Notes: generated from the sequence alone by a model not told the origin. Shown: positions 9,755 to 21,789, counted from the stretch's first letter. The stretch: 64,000 nucleotides of DNA from Stenopsyche tienmushanensis (GCA_008973525.1 WACJ01000057.1:372001-436000), one strand, 5' to 3'. Made by a program: numbers and translations.

Positions 9755-12484
9755 ATGTCGGAACCTTCGGAAGGTGGGGGCGTGGTGGTGGTTCGTGCCA
9801 AGCCTCAGCGAAAAGTATTTAAAGCTCCAGCCAAATCGGTCAGTAAAATACCCGATGATATTATCAACGATGAACTTCTCAACGTGGCCTGCAAACTTTT
9901 GCCACAAAACTACAATTTCGAAGTTCATAAAACTATATGGAGGATCAGACAACTCGAAGCCAAAACTGTAGCCCTGCAGATGCCAGAAGGTGATTTAATC
10001 AATTATTGTTTTTAAACATGAACATTACATATAATCGTTATAATATTATTTTATAAAGTAAATATGGAAAATGTGCCATGAAATATTAACTTTTATTGCC
10101 TGTAAAAGTATTAAAAATTTGACTTTAAAATTTAGAATTATTTAGGTTTATAATGTTTTTTCTATAAATATGGGTCAGTACAGAATTATCAGGTTAGTAC
10201 ATACATAACGTCCGGCATAATAGAAACAACGTATTTGTGATTATGCAAAGAGAATTTCGTTTAATTGTATGTGAAGAATTTTATCAAGGAAATATTTAAT
10301 CAAATTTGGCATTATCTTACGTTTTTGCACAAGATAACTCACAAAAGTAATTTAATAAGCCCGTTGATAATATTCTTTTCTATTTGCATAGATAATTTGC
10401 AGTCAATTTTTTATTTTATTTTTGCACATGATAATTGTATGAGGAGGCTCCAAATTTAACCCGGAATATTGCTGTACAAATTTATTGGTGATATATAAAA
10501 TATCCTTCATTAGAAATACCTTTATTCCATCGGATAGGAAGCTTCTTGATCCCGTCACTGAAGAAAGAAGGCTGCTGCTCTAAAAACCAGTTGTGCACGT
10601 ATTGTTTGATCACAGTGGTGTCTTGAAATCGTTGCCCTTCTAATGCCACTTTATGGGTAAGCTGCTCACCCAATTCATGTTAGCTGGGTTACCCAAGCAG
10701 CGTTTGATAAGCAAATCAACGAGGCTGCTTTTGTCCACCTCTACTCTACATCATTACCTCAATGCTTCAACTGTTCCCAAAGGCGTAGGGTTACTTCCCC
10801 CTAAGATTTTATGGGTGGGTACCATAGAGTGATACACCCACCCAAGCAAGAGGGCATCTCGACTTGGTTTTCTTCGTCTTTTGTTACAAGCAGCCTTAGC
10901 GTCATCCAACAGCTGGCAGTAGGAGGCTGTATTCACCGTCTGTCTGTTATGTAGAAAATCAATCCATAAAATACCTTTCGAGTCCCGTAAATACCGTAGC
11001 TATCATTTTTTCAGCCGACTATGTAGAAAAATAAGATACTCCACATATATTTTAATATATAAATAAATAAATGAATCACTGTTTGTTCGTATGTAATGCG
11101 ATGCCATACTGTTCATAAGATTGCGATAAAACTTCGTCCACTTATTGCTAAGGATTGCGCGAGTAACATAAGCATAGTCTAATATATAAAAATCAATGTT
11201 TGTTCGTATTTAATGTGCTTCCATACCGTTCATCCGATTGTGATGAAACTTTGTCAACTTACTGTTTACACTTTTAGGAATAACATAGGCATAGTAAAAA
11301 TATTGTATGAATGCACCATGTTGGCGCATATTAGTCTGTTGAAATGGCATTGCAACGCATGCCGGGTATTCGCTAGTCACTAATAAATTCGTATAGCAAA
11401 ATTCCGGTTTATATTTTTATCTCCCTCGTACTTGTCCACATGAATTATTTTCTAATTATTGATTTAACGATTTTCAGGATTGCTGATGTATGCCACCACT
11501 CTCTCCGACATCATTGAAAAGTTTACCAAAGCCGACACTCTTATAATGGGAGACGTAACGTATGGAGCGTGCTGCGTAGACGATTACACAGCAAAGGCGT
11601 TCGGCGTAGATCTGCTCGTGCATTACGGACATTCATGCTTGATTCCGGTGGATCAGACGACCGGCATAAAAATGTTGTACATTTTCGTGGACATCAAAAT
11701 TGACATGCTGCATTTCGTCGACACCGTACAGCATAATTTTTCCGTCACAACTAGATTGGGCTTCGTCAGCACGATTCAGTTTGTCGGTACGCTGCAAACC
11801 GCCGCCATAGAATTAAGGAAATTAGGATTCACCGTAAATGTGCCGCAGTGCAAACCACTATCGCCCGGTGAAATTTTAGGATGCACCGCACCAAAGATGA
11901 ATTGTTCGGATGCCGTTATATTCTTAGGCGACGGTCGTTTTCATTTAGAAGCGGCCATGATCGCAAATCCTAAATTAAAGGCATATCGATACGATCCGTA
12001 CGAGAAAAAATTCACGGAGGAATTCTACGATCACGAAGCGATGCGACGGGGCCGCAGAGAAGCCGTCGAAAAGGCGAAATCGGCTACGAAATTCGGTTTA
12101 GTCTTGGGCACGCTCGGAAGACAGGGTAGTTCGAAAGTTTTAGAAAATTTACAGGCTAGAATTAAACCTCCGAGGCAATACGTTATTATATTATTATCCG
12201 AAATAACTCCGGAGAAATTAAAACTGTTCAAAGACATCGACGCATTTGTGCAGATTGCTTGCCCGCGTCTATCCATCGATTGGGGAGCCGCGTTTGATAA
12301 ACCGCTACTCACGCCTTATGAATTAGCCGTTTGTCTCGGAGAGGCTGAATGGATAGTGGATAAAGATGAAAATTACCCCATGGATTATTATTCGTCCTCC
12401 AGCATGGGATCGTGGACGCCCAATTTTAAGCCCGATATCGACGCCGAAAAAACATGCTGCGGAAAATGTTTGAATAAAGACTAA
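9755..12484 (+). CDS. DPH1: Diphthamide biosynthesis protein 1 (radical Fe-S subunit)
   Basis: DPH1 works with DPH2 to move the 3-amino-3-carboxypropyl group of SAM onto the modified histidine of translation elongation factor 2, the first step of diphthamide synthesis in the cytosol (family knowledge). Two exons, 9755-9989 and 11478-12484, join in phase 1 through GAAG/GTGATT and TTTTCAG, and encode about 413 residues, near the usual 410-450. Visible signatures are KTIWRIRQ and ALQMPEG across the junction, [81 protein letters not shown] and LLTPYE. The cysteines in GACC, LGCT and ACPR are the expected three 4Fe-4S ligands. An ATG at 9686 is in frame, but 9755 is preferred because family similarity starts there. 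An AATAAA lies at 12627-12632. It looks intact and functional. Confidence 0.97.
10511..10990 (-). mobile_element. LINE-A 3' end in DPH1 intron
   Basis: Reverse-oriented copy of the non-coding LINE-A tail. Shared landmarks with 33890-34560 and 41340-41770 are TTCCATCGGATAGGAAGC, CATGTTAGCTGGGTTACCC, AGCGTTTGATAAGCAAA and the block around CTACTCTACATCATTACC. No reverse-transcriptase motif remains. A segment of about 45 bases at 10966-11012 is also found next to the LINE-A tail at about 34577-34620. Confidence 0.75.
11050..11377 (+). mobile_element. Helitron-like non-autonomous element, tandem 5' part
   Basis: The core runs from TCTAATATATAAAAATCAA (11178) to an end of CTAGT at 11373-11377, preceded by the CG-rich stretch CAACGCATGCCGGGTATTCG. 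This fits the Helitron pattern of a TC start and a CTRRT end after a subterminal fold, without terminal inverted repeats. The sequence CACTGTTTGTTCGTATGTAA to GATAAAACTT at about 11075-11135 is a diverged second copy of 11200-11265, so the 5' half is tandemly duplicated. A block GCACCATGTTGGCGCATATT is shared with 56564-56583. Confidence 0.65.
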
Positions 12485-13339
12485 ATATTTATTTTACACG
12501 TTAGCAGAATGAATGTGACCAGCTTCAGATTGTAACAAACATGCAAATCATTCCATAACGCGCCGAGTTCAAAACGTGATTTTTTTAAAATGCCGTGGCT
12601 TGCTATTATATGTCAATGAGATTCGTAATAAATTTATGCGCTATGCTTAAATTTGTATCGACAAGGAGGTTGTATCTCACTATGCTGAATTTAGGTAAAG
12701 GATCTTATATTATGGTATTAGGGGGACCGAAAAGTAATCAAAATTTATATTACCTACCTATCATCCGCTTTGATCTCCAAAATTAAACTAAACGTGCAAT
12801 ATTTCCATGCTACATACGAATCAACGCACTAAGGAAATGTATCTAAGTACGTTTTCACTCCTGCAACATTGTTATTTTTTTACGTATGCTTTTTAACGAT
12901 TTGAAAAGGTAATAATCCGACGGCATGAAATTCAGTGAATAGGTTGAGTGAGCTAGAATTTCCAATCCAAGCTCCCTTATATTTTTTTTGTATTGAGTTC
13001 GTACCACTGCCGCAAGTTTCCTGGCTCCACAGCTGCGACCACTGTTTTACCAGCTTGATACAAGCTTCGAATATTCCATGTAGTTATTTTCTTCAAAATA
13101 AAGCCGGAGATTCTAAGCACTTAGGAGACCAGTTAAGTTGTGATTCAACTGCTGCTCCCAAGTGTCAGATGATGGACCGTGTTGCATAATAACTATGCAT
13201 CTCTGTACTACTGCAGCTGATGACCTGCAGTAGGGATCTGCTTATTTGATGGCATCATTTATTCGCCATGTCATGATTTCCGTCAGTGAACATATGCAGC
13301 TTTTCTTGGAAGTCTTTCCAGGGACTCTTCATTGCATTC
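12485..13339. other. DPH1 3' flank, no gene seen
   Basis: Contains the DPH1 polyadenylation candidate AATAAA at 12627-12632. The remainder shows no recognisable exon or repeat boundary, though 13000-13340 may contain further decayed parts of the neighbouring mariner. Confidence 0.5.
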
Positions 13340-13885
13340 TGAGTTTTCCGTGACTGCTTACGCAGCTAACACCCATATCTGGGTGTCGTTTAGCTGTTTC
13401 ACTTTTACTTGTGCTATTTTTGCAGTAGGCGACCTTGCATTATCATTAAGAAGAATCCCTATTTGATTATGGACCATAACAGATCGTTTTTTAAGAGCTC
13501 TTATTTCATTCATTTGAGTTTGCAATAAACAATCGCTGTAATATTTTGATCGGGTTTGAACAATTCGTAATAAATAACTCCGAAAAAATCCCACCACTCA
13601 CAAAAAAAGATCTTTATTGTTAGTGTTGGTTGAGAAGTGTCGTATAGCACCTACTTCTCATCTCCAGTTGAAATTAGCTGCAAAAAAGGATCGTCTTCAT
13701 ACTGAGACAAGAAAAGCACAGATTGTACATCGTAGATCGAGCGTCATCTGCGACAATTCATGGGGAACTCCAATTTTCTGTTAGTGCAATTTTCTTATGC
13801 GATGAAGATGATCCCTAATTGTAGAACATGGACAGTTGTTCTTCAATGATAATAAATGAGCGCATCGAAGAAATTTTGATTACTT
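13340..13885 (-). mobile_element. mariner transposase pseudogene
   Basis: Read on the minus strand across several frameshifts: LGVPHELSQ, then STGDEK*VLYDTSQP (first catalytic D; the tryptophan codon is a TAG stop), a VWWDFFGVIYYELF-like stretch, and LLNDNARSPTAK with the second catalytic D. Stops and frameshifts are scattered. No terminal repeats are visible. This is a different mariner lineage from the 30820 element by motif spelling. Confidence 0.8.
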
Positions 13886-14964
13886 ATCGGTCCGCCTAAT
13901 ATATTGTTGGGTGCTCGTAAAATTCAAGATTTAGAGACTATTTATTTTTTTATATTAGCTTCAATATCTTTAAATCTGAATTATTTTGTATTTATTACAT
14001 TGATGACGTATTTCCATCCTAGAAGATTAATAATACTGGTAGTTTTATTAACAAAACTATGCTTTTTAGATGGCAATATATTTAGTGGCTATTAGGTGAA
14101 AATAAATTCTTTATTAATGATATTTATTTAAATGCAGTAAAATTTCGGATTGATTGAGGGCGAGGGATCCAGTATTATGGCATAAGGTTGTATATTAAAG
14201 AATACTATATAATATTCGCGTTATATTGTCTGTTCTCAGGATATATTCCATATTAAAAGATTTGGTACATCCCCGATTTTGTTCCTCTTGTATTTACGCC
14301 CATATGAGTTGCTATATTTATATCGACGACAATTGATGATAATATGATTTAAACGTGTATTTATTTTAATACAGATTTTCGCTATAAAAGCAGAATACGT
14401 TATAAATAAGTAAACAGACTGATTAAATGTACTTATTTATACGGAATTGATTCGGTGACGCGATTTCAATTTTACGACGGCCAATTTATTAGCGCGTTTG
14501 AATTAATTGGAAAACGATATATATGAATATATTTGAGCATAATACGAGTGGCGTAAGCTGCTTCTGACGTATGCGGATAATATTTATGACTTCCATTAAG
14601 CATATACATTTGATATTTAAAATTGTAATACATTTAGACCTTTTGGTTCATATTGAGTATTTAGTTTATAGTTCTTATTGTTCGCTTAACCTGAAGATAA
14701 ATTTTTTTCCCTTTAAACCAATATTACTCAAAGGGTAGTAGGGCTTACTGATCCATTAAATCTTGACATGTATTTAATTTATTTCAAATATGTGATATGT
14801 GTAGTGAAAATTTTTTCTACTTCTGTATATGTGATTTGAAGATATTCAAACAATAAATATGATTTAAAAAATAATTCATTCATTTTTTTCATAATTTATG
14901 ACCTTGTCTTTTATATAATTTCATATAAGGCACGATCTTATGGTGTTTCGACATGAGAAGGCCC

Positions 14965-15060
14965 CTGATTATGTGATAAAGTCATCGAACATTGGACTTC
15001 CCGAATACGTGCCACGGAACAAAGCCACGGTGGATATTTGAACAATGCCTTACTCCATAC
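14965..15060 (+). mobile_element. mariner C-terminal fragment (FFLWGY lineage)
   Basis: Encodes SSNIGLPEYVPRNKATVDI followed by a stop. This matches the carboxy end of the mariner-like element at 21790-22265 (SSNIVTPEYVPPSKATVDI on its minus strand). Only this tail is left. Confidence 0.65.
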
Positions 15061-15064
15061 TTAT

Positions 15065-15245
15065 TATTAGTGCGAATTAACACTTAACTCTTTGATTGAT
15101 TCTACCCATTTTTATAATTTGCGCTATGTTGTCTAATCCCTCTTTTCTTCGTTATCGCTTAAACCCCGATTTCGGAGTGTCTATGCAGAGATCCATTCGT
15201 TGTGTCAGTGGTCCGAAAAGCGGACCGCTTGGACATACATGACTT
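15065..15245 (+). mobile_element. LINE-B C-terminal fragment
   Basis: Shares GCGAATTAACACTTAACTCT, the CCTCTTTTCT block and TCGGAGTGTCTATGCAGAGA with the longer copy at 19395-19795, then skips to GTCCGAAAAGCGGACCG. The middle, with the HVLW motif, is deleted. Confidence 0.7.
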
Positions 15246-15351
15246 GATAAAATGAAAAACTAATTCACTCATTTTTTTCATAACTTATGACCTTATCTTT
15301 TATATAATTTTATATAAGGCACAATTTTATGGTGCTTCGACATAAGACGCC

Positions 15352-16240
15352 TACTGATGGGCGATAGCTCCATGGAATTCCGACAAGCTTAATAACTAGG
15401 ACATTTGATTGATGATGATCTCAGTGACTCGGCTGATATTAAAAGGCAGAGAAGAGCCACCTGAAGAGTGGTAATATGTTGGCGTGGTGCTTCCACAAAT
15501 GCAGTAATCGGCTTTTCTTCACGTACTACACATTCATATACATTGAGGAGTTACACCGATTGGGTTGTCCGGGATCTGCAGTGCATCTGTAATGTTTATG
15601 TGTCTACAACCCAAACCCAATTGACGTCTGCCGTTATAGCATTAGAATATAGTTTAAACTTTTGTAAAAAGATTGATGTGTAATAACCATATGATGCCGA
15701 GTAGAATGGATTTTTCCGCTGATAATTTAAGTCTGTGAAACAGGTAGAATCACCCGTCTTGTTTAAGATGTGTTACGTGCATTTAGGAATAGTTCCTGCG
15801 CCAATTGATGGTGTATTCCCGTCCATATGCGCTTTACCGATGCACATTCATGACTGATTGAATTTATTTTTCAGGTATTCAGATTTCGAATCAAGATAGA
15901 AGGCAACGGAAGACAATATAATGTTATCGTTGCGCATTGAAATTCTTTGTTTGTACCTCCCCAAAGCAGTCTGCTTGTTGTACTTCTTGTGGTATTTAAT
16001 ACAAATATTCATATTTAATAAAGCGTGCGTAGTATAATATCGATATGTTGTATGTGCGCGAATTATGATGATGATAAATGATGGTCGTGGTAATTTTCAT
16101 ATTGACATCTTTACCTAATGCGTTTTAAAACATCCGTTATGTTAAAGCCACTGTGATAATTGCGCAGTAATAATACTTGTATATTGACGGACATGATAAT
16201 TACATAGTACGTCTGTCCGTCGAAATCATAAAAAGGTATC
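15352..16240. other. Upstream flank of gustatory receptor
   Basis: No coding exon or repeat end was recognised. The sequence from about 15870 on is presumed to hold regulatory sequence of the receptor gene. Confidence 0.4.
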
Positions 16241-16249
16241 TATATAAAG
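16241..16249 (+). promoter_or_regulatory. TATA-like box of gustatory receptor
   Basis: TATATAAAG lies about 90 bases before the receptor start codon. A transcription start near 16270 would give a 5' leader of about 65 bases. The assignment rests on motif and position only. Confidence 0.4.
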
Positions 16250-16336
16250 AAGAAAGCACAGAACGCAACCCTCAATCGTAATAGAACAATGCGAGAAACA
16301 GTCGTTGAATATTGAAGCATTTCAGAGACTGCAAAA

Positions 16337-17955
16337 ATGAATAGAATTTATTCAAAAATTGAATTATTCATCAACATTGGGAACAATTGCACAGCGAAAA
16401 ATGCCGGAAAGAGCTTCAGTTTTTGTACAAGGAAGATGCGATGGATGTATCTGTTATTTGGATTACTCCCAGTGTCCATAGGAGAAAATGGTAATAAATA
16501 TTCATTGAACGTAATTTATGAATGCATTTAAAAAATACACAATTTCTTTTTTAGGAAAGATGTACTTCAAACTATTCAGCCTCAAGATGTTATACTCGGT
16601 GATGATCTTCGTCGTTTCAATATACGTCTATACGAAATTTTGCGTGATTGAGCGTTTCCACAAGATAATTCAGTCTCGGAATAACTTTGACGATTTCATT
16701 CACAACGTCATGTTCATGTCTTTTGGGAAGACCCAGTATTTTTACTGTATCGGTGGATGGTTCGCTTCGAGGAAGATATCAGACTATCATAATTTATGGT
16801 CCGAGTTTGAGGTTCGTACGGATTTCTAGATATTTTCAGCGTGTGTGTCGATTAAATTGTTGGTGAATTTCAGATCAAATTCATAAAAAAATTTGGACAT
16901 CCCCTAAGAATGGAAGCATTGGAATACGTCTGCAATAGCGTTATTGTAATTTGTACCGTCGGTATAATTTCATTGATCGTCGGTCAACTATTTACGCTGT
17001 CCTCGTATACGATTCTGGAATGCATTGGATATATTCCGTCGTGCACTGGTTGTTTTCTGTATATTGCATTGATGCATTTGCACTGTTTGGCAATCCGAAT
17101 GGCTTCGGAGCAATTATTGAGGAACCTCGAGCTGGTAATTTAATAGCGTTTCGATAGAAAATTGTGATTTAAATGTGTTATGAAATTGAAGATATATTTT
17201 AGTCACTGGCCAAGAGAGTCGTTACACAAGACGTCATTGCTTCTTTTAGACATTTGTGGATTCTTCTCAGTAATATCACTCAAATGATGGGTGACGCGTT
17301 TACTAATTATTCGGTCATTCTACTATTGGGATCATTTATAGACCTTATAATCGCAGGTATATATACGCATGTATTTGTTATGTTAATCCATATGATTGTT
17401 TAAATTATATATTTTTAGGGTACGGTTATTTGAGTCATTTATTGAAAAACATCAAGAACGATGAATCAAATGTATTTTTCAGCAAGGATGAGATTGGATT
17501 GATTATTGCTTGTTTGATATCTGCGTATTTCATAATACACGTAACCAACGTGTGCTACAAAGCCACAAAAGAGGTATATATCATTTATCATGTTATTATT
17601 AATTGTGTTGCGTTAACTAAAGTTATGTTTTAAATCTTTAGGTAGAAGAATCGTTCATAGATGTGTTGTGCGTAGCTGCAACGAAGCCGTTTCATCCAAA
17701 GCTGATTCAAGAAATTGATATGTTTTTAGTGAGAATCAAAAACAATCCCCCGAATATATCATTAGGGGGCTACGTAACACTTAATAGAAAATTGGCGACG
17801 AAAGTATTTCATTCGATGTATACGCTTATAAAAGTTTTATTATGAAATTCATTGACCGTAATGATTATTTTCAGATATTTTCCACGACGATAACATACTT
17901 GGTTGTTTTGGCTCAATTTAAAATTGGTTTCGATCAAAAGAAAGAAAGTAAATAA
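16337..17955 (+). CDS. Insect gustatory receptor (7tm_7 family), complete
   Basis: Insect gustatory receptors are ligand-gated cation channels with seven membrane spans and an intracellular N-terminus, acting in taste neurons (family knowledge). Seven exons join with consistent phase: 16337-16490, 16555-16811, 16874-17134, 17203-17356, 17419-17573, 17642-17803 and 17875-17955, giving about 407 residues, typical for the family. Hydrophobic spans are visible, including MLYSVMIFVVSIYVY, VIVICTVGIISLIVG, SCTGCFLYIALMHL, YSVILLLGSFIDLIIAG and IGLIIACLISAYFIIHV. The sixth exon ends GGYVTLNRKLATK. The short last exon, entered in phase 0, carries TYLVVLAQF, the TYhhhhhQF signature. Every splice site is GT/AG, no frame is broken, and AATAAA at 18045 follows. 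It is likely functional. Ligand class (sugar, bitter, fructose) cannot be assigned. No paralogue lies next to it in the window. Confidence 0.95.
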
Positions 17956-19029
17956 TGTTTTTCATTATTATAAAGACTATTTAGTCTTTTAGTTGTTTTA
18001 GAATTTAGAAAATTGTACATCGTTGAGTAAGTCTTTAATATTGAAATAAATTGGAAAATGATTTGTTCTGAATTAGCCCTTAAATTTTAAAGCGAGCTGA
18101 AAAATGATGTCTGGATATTCCGCACTGTATAAAAAATCGCAAAAACAATCATCGCCAAGATTAATTAATTATTATTCGTCGGAGGAACGGAACGAGGGTG
18201 AATTTGACGTTAAATCTGTTTATATAATAAATATAGATCTGATACAATGATTTAGTTATGACAATTCTGATGTGAAAATGTGTTACTTTTCATTAAAATT
18301 AAATTAATAAATTTGTAAAATTACCATATTGTAAGTTTTGTATTAATTTCCTTAAGGTTTCAATTTACTGTATAAAAGCGTTTCTCATTAAACTGGGAAA
18401 TTCGTTGTTTCAGGCCAATATTGTATGAAATATTGAATATTTCGTAGTTAACTCATAGAATATGAATATATGTAGAATATTATAAAAAAACTTAATTTTT
18501 GTTACTTTATTCAGTTCAGTTATTTAATTCTTAAGCTCCAAAGTTCATCGAAATAAATAACAAAATTTAATTTTGCTACTAAAACCGTATTTTTCATTTA
18601 AATACACAGTCCCCTGACATAGACGACAGTCTTCTGTATCGATTTTTCAGAAAATGCTCAATATTTTTTTAAAACGATGGAAATGTTTTTTATAAATCAG
18701 ATAGATTTACCTATATATATCATTTTATTTAAATTATGTAAAAAGACAAGTAAATTATGTCTGAGCATTTTATGAACAGTCCCCCTGTCTATATTTTAAA
18801 TTATGCGCTACATAGTCACTCTGTGGAACCAGTGCCGCAACCTGAGAGCCGTTAGTCCTATTAACAACTATTTTTTAGTTCATGCTATATATCGCCATAT
18901 CGGTGATTGTTTGTGCTTTGAAATGCGCCGGTATTTATATACTCTAACATTGCCTTTCTCTGTCTCTCTTTCTTCTTTCTCTTTCTTTTTCAATACGCGA
19001 AATAGAATGTATTAATTTATAATGAATAC
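17956..19029. other. Receptor 3' flank, AT-rich, no gene
   Basis: Contains the AATAAA at 18045-18050, a probable polyadenylation signal for the gustatory receptor. The rest is AT-rich with a pyrimidine tract of CTTTCT type at about 18957-18990. No exon or repeat end was recognised. Confidence 0.5.
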
Positions 19030-19235
19030 AGGGTCTTTCAATAGGGACACTCAAATTTTTTTAGGTTAGTTTGGATGCCGACGAAATATGGTTTCTACAG
19101 CGCATGCCACGGTGGACATTCTGCACGAGTGATTTGAATGCATAGTTATCTCGCGCGACGGCGACGCGAACTGGCCACCGAAATCGTGTGATTTAACGCC
19201 TTTAGACTTCTTCCTTTGGGATCCTATCTTAAATA
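19030..19235 (+). mobile_element. mariner-like fragment (FFLWGY lineage) with terminal repeat
   Basis: Starts with GGGTCTTTCAATAGGGACAC, the terminal repeat seen inverted near 60990-61020. It then encodes WPPKSCDLTPLDFFLWD, which holds the third catalytic aspartate of a mariner-like transposase (LTPLDFF). The interior between terminus and motif is shortened. It continues into unrelated sequence after about 19235. Confidence 0.75.
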
Positions 19236-19394
19236 GTAGCAATAGAAAACTACTTAGCAGGATCGAAATAAGGGGGCGGCAGATAAAGCGCCCGCCACGG
19301 GCGTAACTGGGCTTGAGGCTCAAAATAATGACGACCGACTCAGTAGACAACTGCGCATAATTTTTATTTTAATTAACCATTACACTTTACGCGA

Positions 19395-19795
19395 ATTAAC
19401 ACTTGACTCTGTCTGTTTTTATAATGTATGCTAAGTTGTCTAATTCCTCTTTTCTCAGAGTGTCCATGCGGAGATCCGTTCATGGACGAAAACCATGTTT
19501 TGTGGACACGTTCGGGCATGGAGTCTGATCGCAAGGCGGTCATTCATCGTGTCAGCGGTTCGAAAAGCGGACCGGTTGGACACACAGACCTTATGACCAC
19601 TCCGTTCTATTTTAGTACTTTTGCGGCATTTTCGGCCTTCTGTGATCTGTACGATCACGGAAGCCCCCAGAGGTTAATTTATATAGACGGCTCGCGCCTA
19701 ATGTGGTCGCAAGCGAAACTAGACTTCCCCCCTCCCATAAAACCTATATATTTATCTATCTTACTGATTTATTTTGTCTAGTCTTAATTTACAAT
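19395..19795 (+). mobile_element. LINE-B ORF2 C-terminus
   Basis: Encodes ECPCGDPFMDENHVLWTRSG then VSGSKSGPVGH. CPCG followed by an H-x-L motif and then C in the other copies is the zinc-knuckle at the end of ORF2 in R1/I-type non-LTR retrotransposons. In this copy the last cysteine position reads arginine (WTRSG against WICSG). Copies with the same layout lie at 25690, 43800 and 54960. No reverse transcriptase precedes any of them. Confidence 0.7.
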
Positions 19796-19960
19796 ATATA
19801 TGTATATATCTTAGCTAGTTTCTTCCCCGTGTTCGAAGTGCAAGTGGCCATTTGAAGTTAAGAATGTTGTCTAGCGGCCATGGATATTAAATTCAGGTGG
19901 GGCAACAAAAAGGCCCGCTGCATGAGCGTTAACAATTAAACTCTAATATCATGTTGCTTT

Positions 19961-20380
19961 TGTAGCGTGGGTGATTTAACATCCCCACGCAATAGCGCTG
20001 TTAGTCTGAGCAGATTAAATTCTTCAGATTAACAGCGACATCTTCTGTCTCTCTTTAGGTGCAATGTGCTATTGTAACAGCGCCATCTCACGTGGCCCTG
20101 CGGAGATATTGCATCTGCATATCGACCGAGCGCTTCTTGCGCGTGCACTGTTGCTGGTTGGGTAGTGACGCGCAGGAGGTGGGAGTCGGGAGAGTCGTCG
20201 GTTAGCCTTGGCTGCGGGAAGTCGTCCCTCCTGCAGCCAGATCTCTCTCTCTCTCGTGTGGAATAAATAGTTATTTAGAGAAGAGACTCGTGCCTTTGTG
20301 CAGCCATCCCAACGAGTGTGGAGGAGCGGGGAGCCGCTCGGGGACTCTGCCCCCGAGTGCGCCCCCGCCCCAACGTTATA
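19961..20380 (+). repeat. Solo LTR, nearly complete copy
   Basis: Begins TGTAGCGTGGGTGATTTAAC and ends CCAACGTTATA, giving the TG...(C)A architecture of an LTR of about 420 bases. Flanks GCTTT (19956-19960) and CCTTT (20381-20385) could be a decayed 5-bp target duplication. Internal landmarks are CAGATTAACAGCGACATCTT, GGCGGGAGTC-like and AGCCTTGGCTGCGGGA blocks, a CT tract at 20247-20258, and AATAAATAGTTATTTAGAGA, a likely polyadenylation signal. No internal retroelement genes follow. Confidence 0.75.
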
Positions 20381-20579
20381 CCTTTAATATCAAATGCATA
20401 AGGAAGTGAGCGTATGATTGATATATGACATCTTTATACCTATTCTAACACATAGTCCAATCCAAGGGGAATTATATGTTAATATATAAACTGAGAATTA
20501 TGATGCGGCTAAATTGGCAATCGACTCTATATTTGACCCTTTGATTAGGGAGCTAATTTTAAAATGACGTAAACGTAGA

Positions 20580-20960
20580 TGCTATATTTGTATGTTCATC
20601 GCTTATCGTTCATATAAATCCACTTTTCTTTCAGGACCACGCAACTTGAGTCAATCCTGTATATCAATAAATGAACCCTAACACTGTTGATAGCACACAA
20701 TATTTGTTCATTTATTCGCGTGGACATAAACAATACACATGTGTTTCATCACGTTTAGTAACAAAATAATGCATTATCTCTCTCCGTCTCTGGCTCTGAT
20801 TCAGTTTTTGTATCGCTTGGATCGCCAATATGCGAAGTTCCTCATCAATGGATTGAGCTGGAAATAATTGATGTGCCCCAATTAATAACATCAAAAAGAT
20901 ATTTCGTTCGAAGTCCGGCGAAGAACGAAATGTTTCTTAACATTTCTTTTGCAGCGTAGA
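20580..20960. repeat. Repeat C copy with protein-like segment
   Basis: Core 20580-20692 runs from TGCTATATTTGTATGT through ATATCAATAAATGAACC to AACACTGTTGATA. It is followed by GCACACAATATTTGTTCATT and, on the minus strand near 20890-20750, a segment reading QSIDEELRILAIQ...NQSQRRRE. Equivalent segments in other copies read PVDEESRIYCER. The sequence AATAAATGAAC...GTTCATTTATT forms an 11-bp inverted pair. The element class is unknown. Confidence 0.65.
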
Positions 20961-21789
20961 TAGGATCTCAATGTGCATATTTCTTTTTGGTGATTTAATG
21001 ACCAATAAACAATAAGACTCCGGTTCGAAAAACGAAATCAAACCGACGAAACCCATAATTATTTCGAGCATTTTGTATCCCACCGAGATAGCTTAATTAA
21101 ACGCGAATCTCGGCGAAGTATTTATGCACAATTTTTGGACATGTTTCTTCGGTTCCGACTTGCAGGATAATGGGAGATTTCGTTAAAATGCCACATCCTG
21201 CTTCACGGTCCCTTGCTCCTCGTGAACTTCTTTTTGTGTCTCAGTCGGTGCATTGTTTGTACGACGTCCCTTGTATAAGTGCATGCTGGAACCACGAATT
21301 TTAAATATCCCAATTTGAAAGCCAAATTGCACATTTCGCCATCGGTCCCGCCGAGATTGCCGTCAGATTTTGGTTGTTATACCAATTAATTCCTTGTATA
21401 TTTAGCACGAACTCTTCTTGATAGGATTGAAGTATGCATCCTTGTTAATATCGGAATAAATAATTCATGGCAATTAAGAAAACATTGGCATTTATTCGCT
21501 TAACAAGCATATTTACGTATCACAATGTGTAGTTGTTCCATTGGAACATTCGTTCTCTGACACAATCTCATCACAATGTTCATCAAAAAATCATTGCACT
21601 GTCAAAACGTATATTGAGCAATGAAAATCTTAAATCATGTTCTTTGAAAAACCGTATGTATGGTTTTTATATTTACTTCCAATTATGATCATCAAATCTA
21701 GATCAGGGGTGGCCAAAACCACTACTAGTAACTATTCCTAGTCGTTTGCCTGTTTATGAGAAGAAATCATTATTTTCTCTTTAAAATAA
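20961..21789. other. Unassigned region
   Basis: No repeat boundary or coding exon was recognised. Confidence 0.4.

Larger units (their letters stand above)
14866..15351 (+). repeat. Pair of ~95-bp direct repeats
   Basis: The block starting TTCATTCATTTTTTTCATAA at about 14873-14962 recurs at about 15256-15351 with roughly 90 percent identity, through TTTATATAAGGCAC and TGGTGTTTCGACAT. Between them lie a mariner tail and a LINE-B fragment. They may be copies of one element flanking an insertion, or a segmental duplication. Confidence 0.75.

Noticed and set aside
19066..19350. 94-codon minus-strand frame
   Set aside because: Antisense of a mariner fragment whose plus strand encodes the LTPLDFFLW catalytic block.
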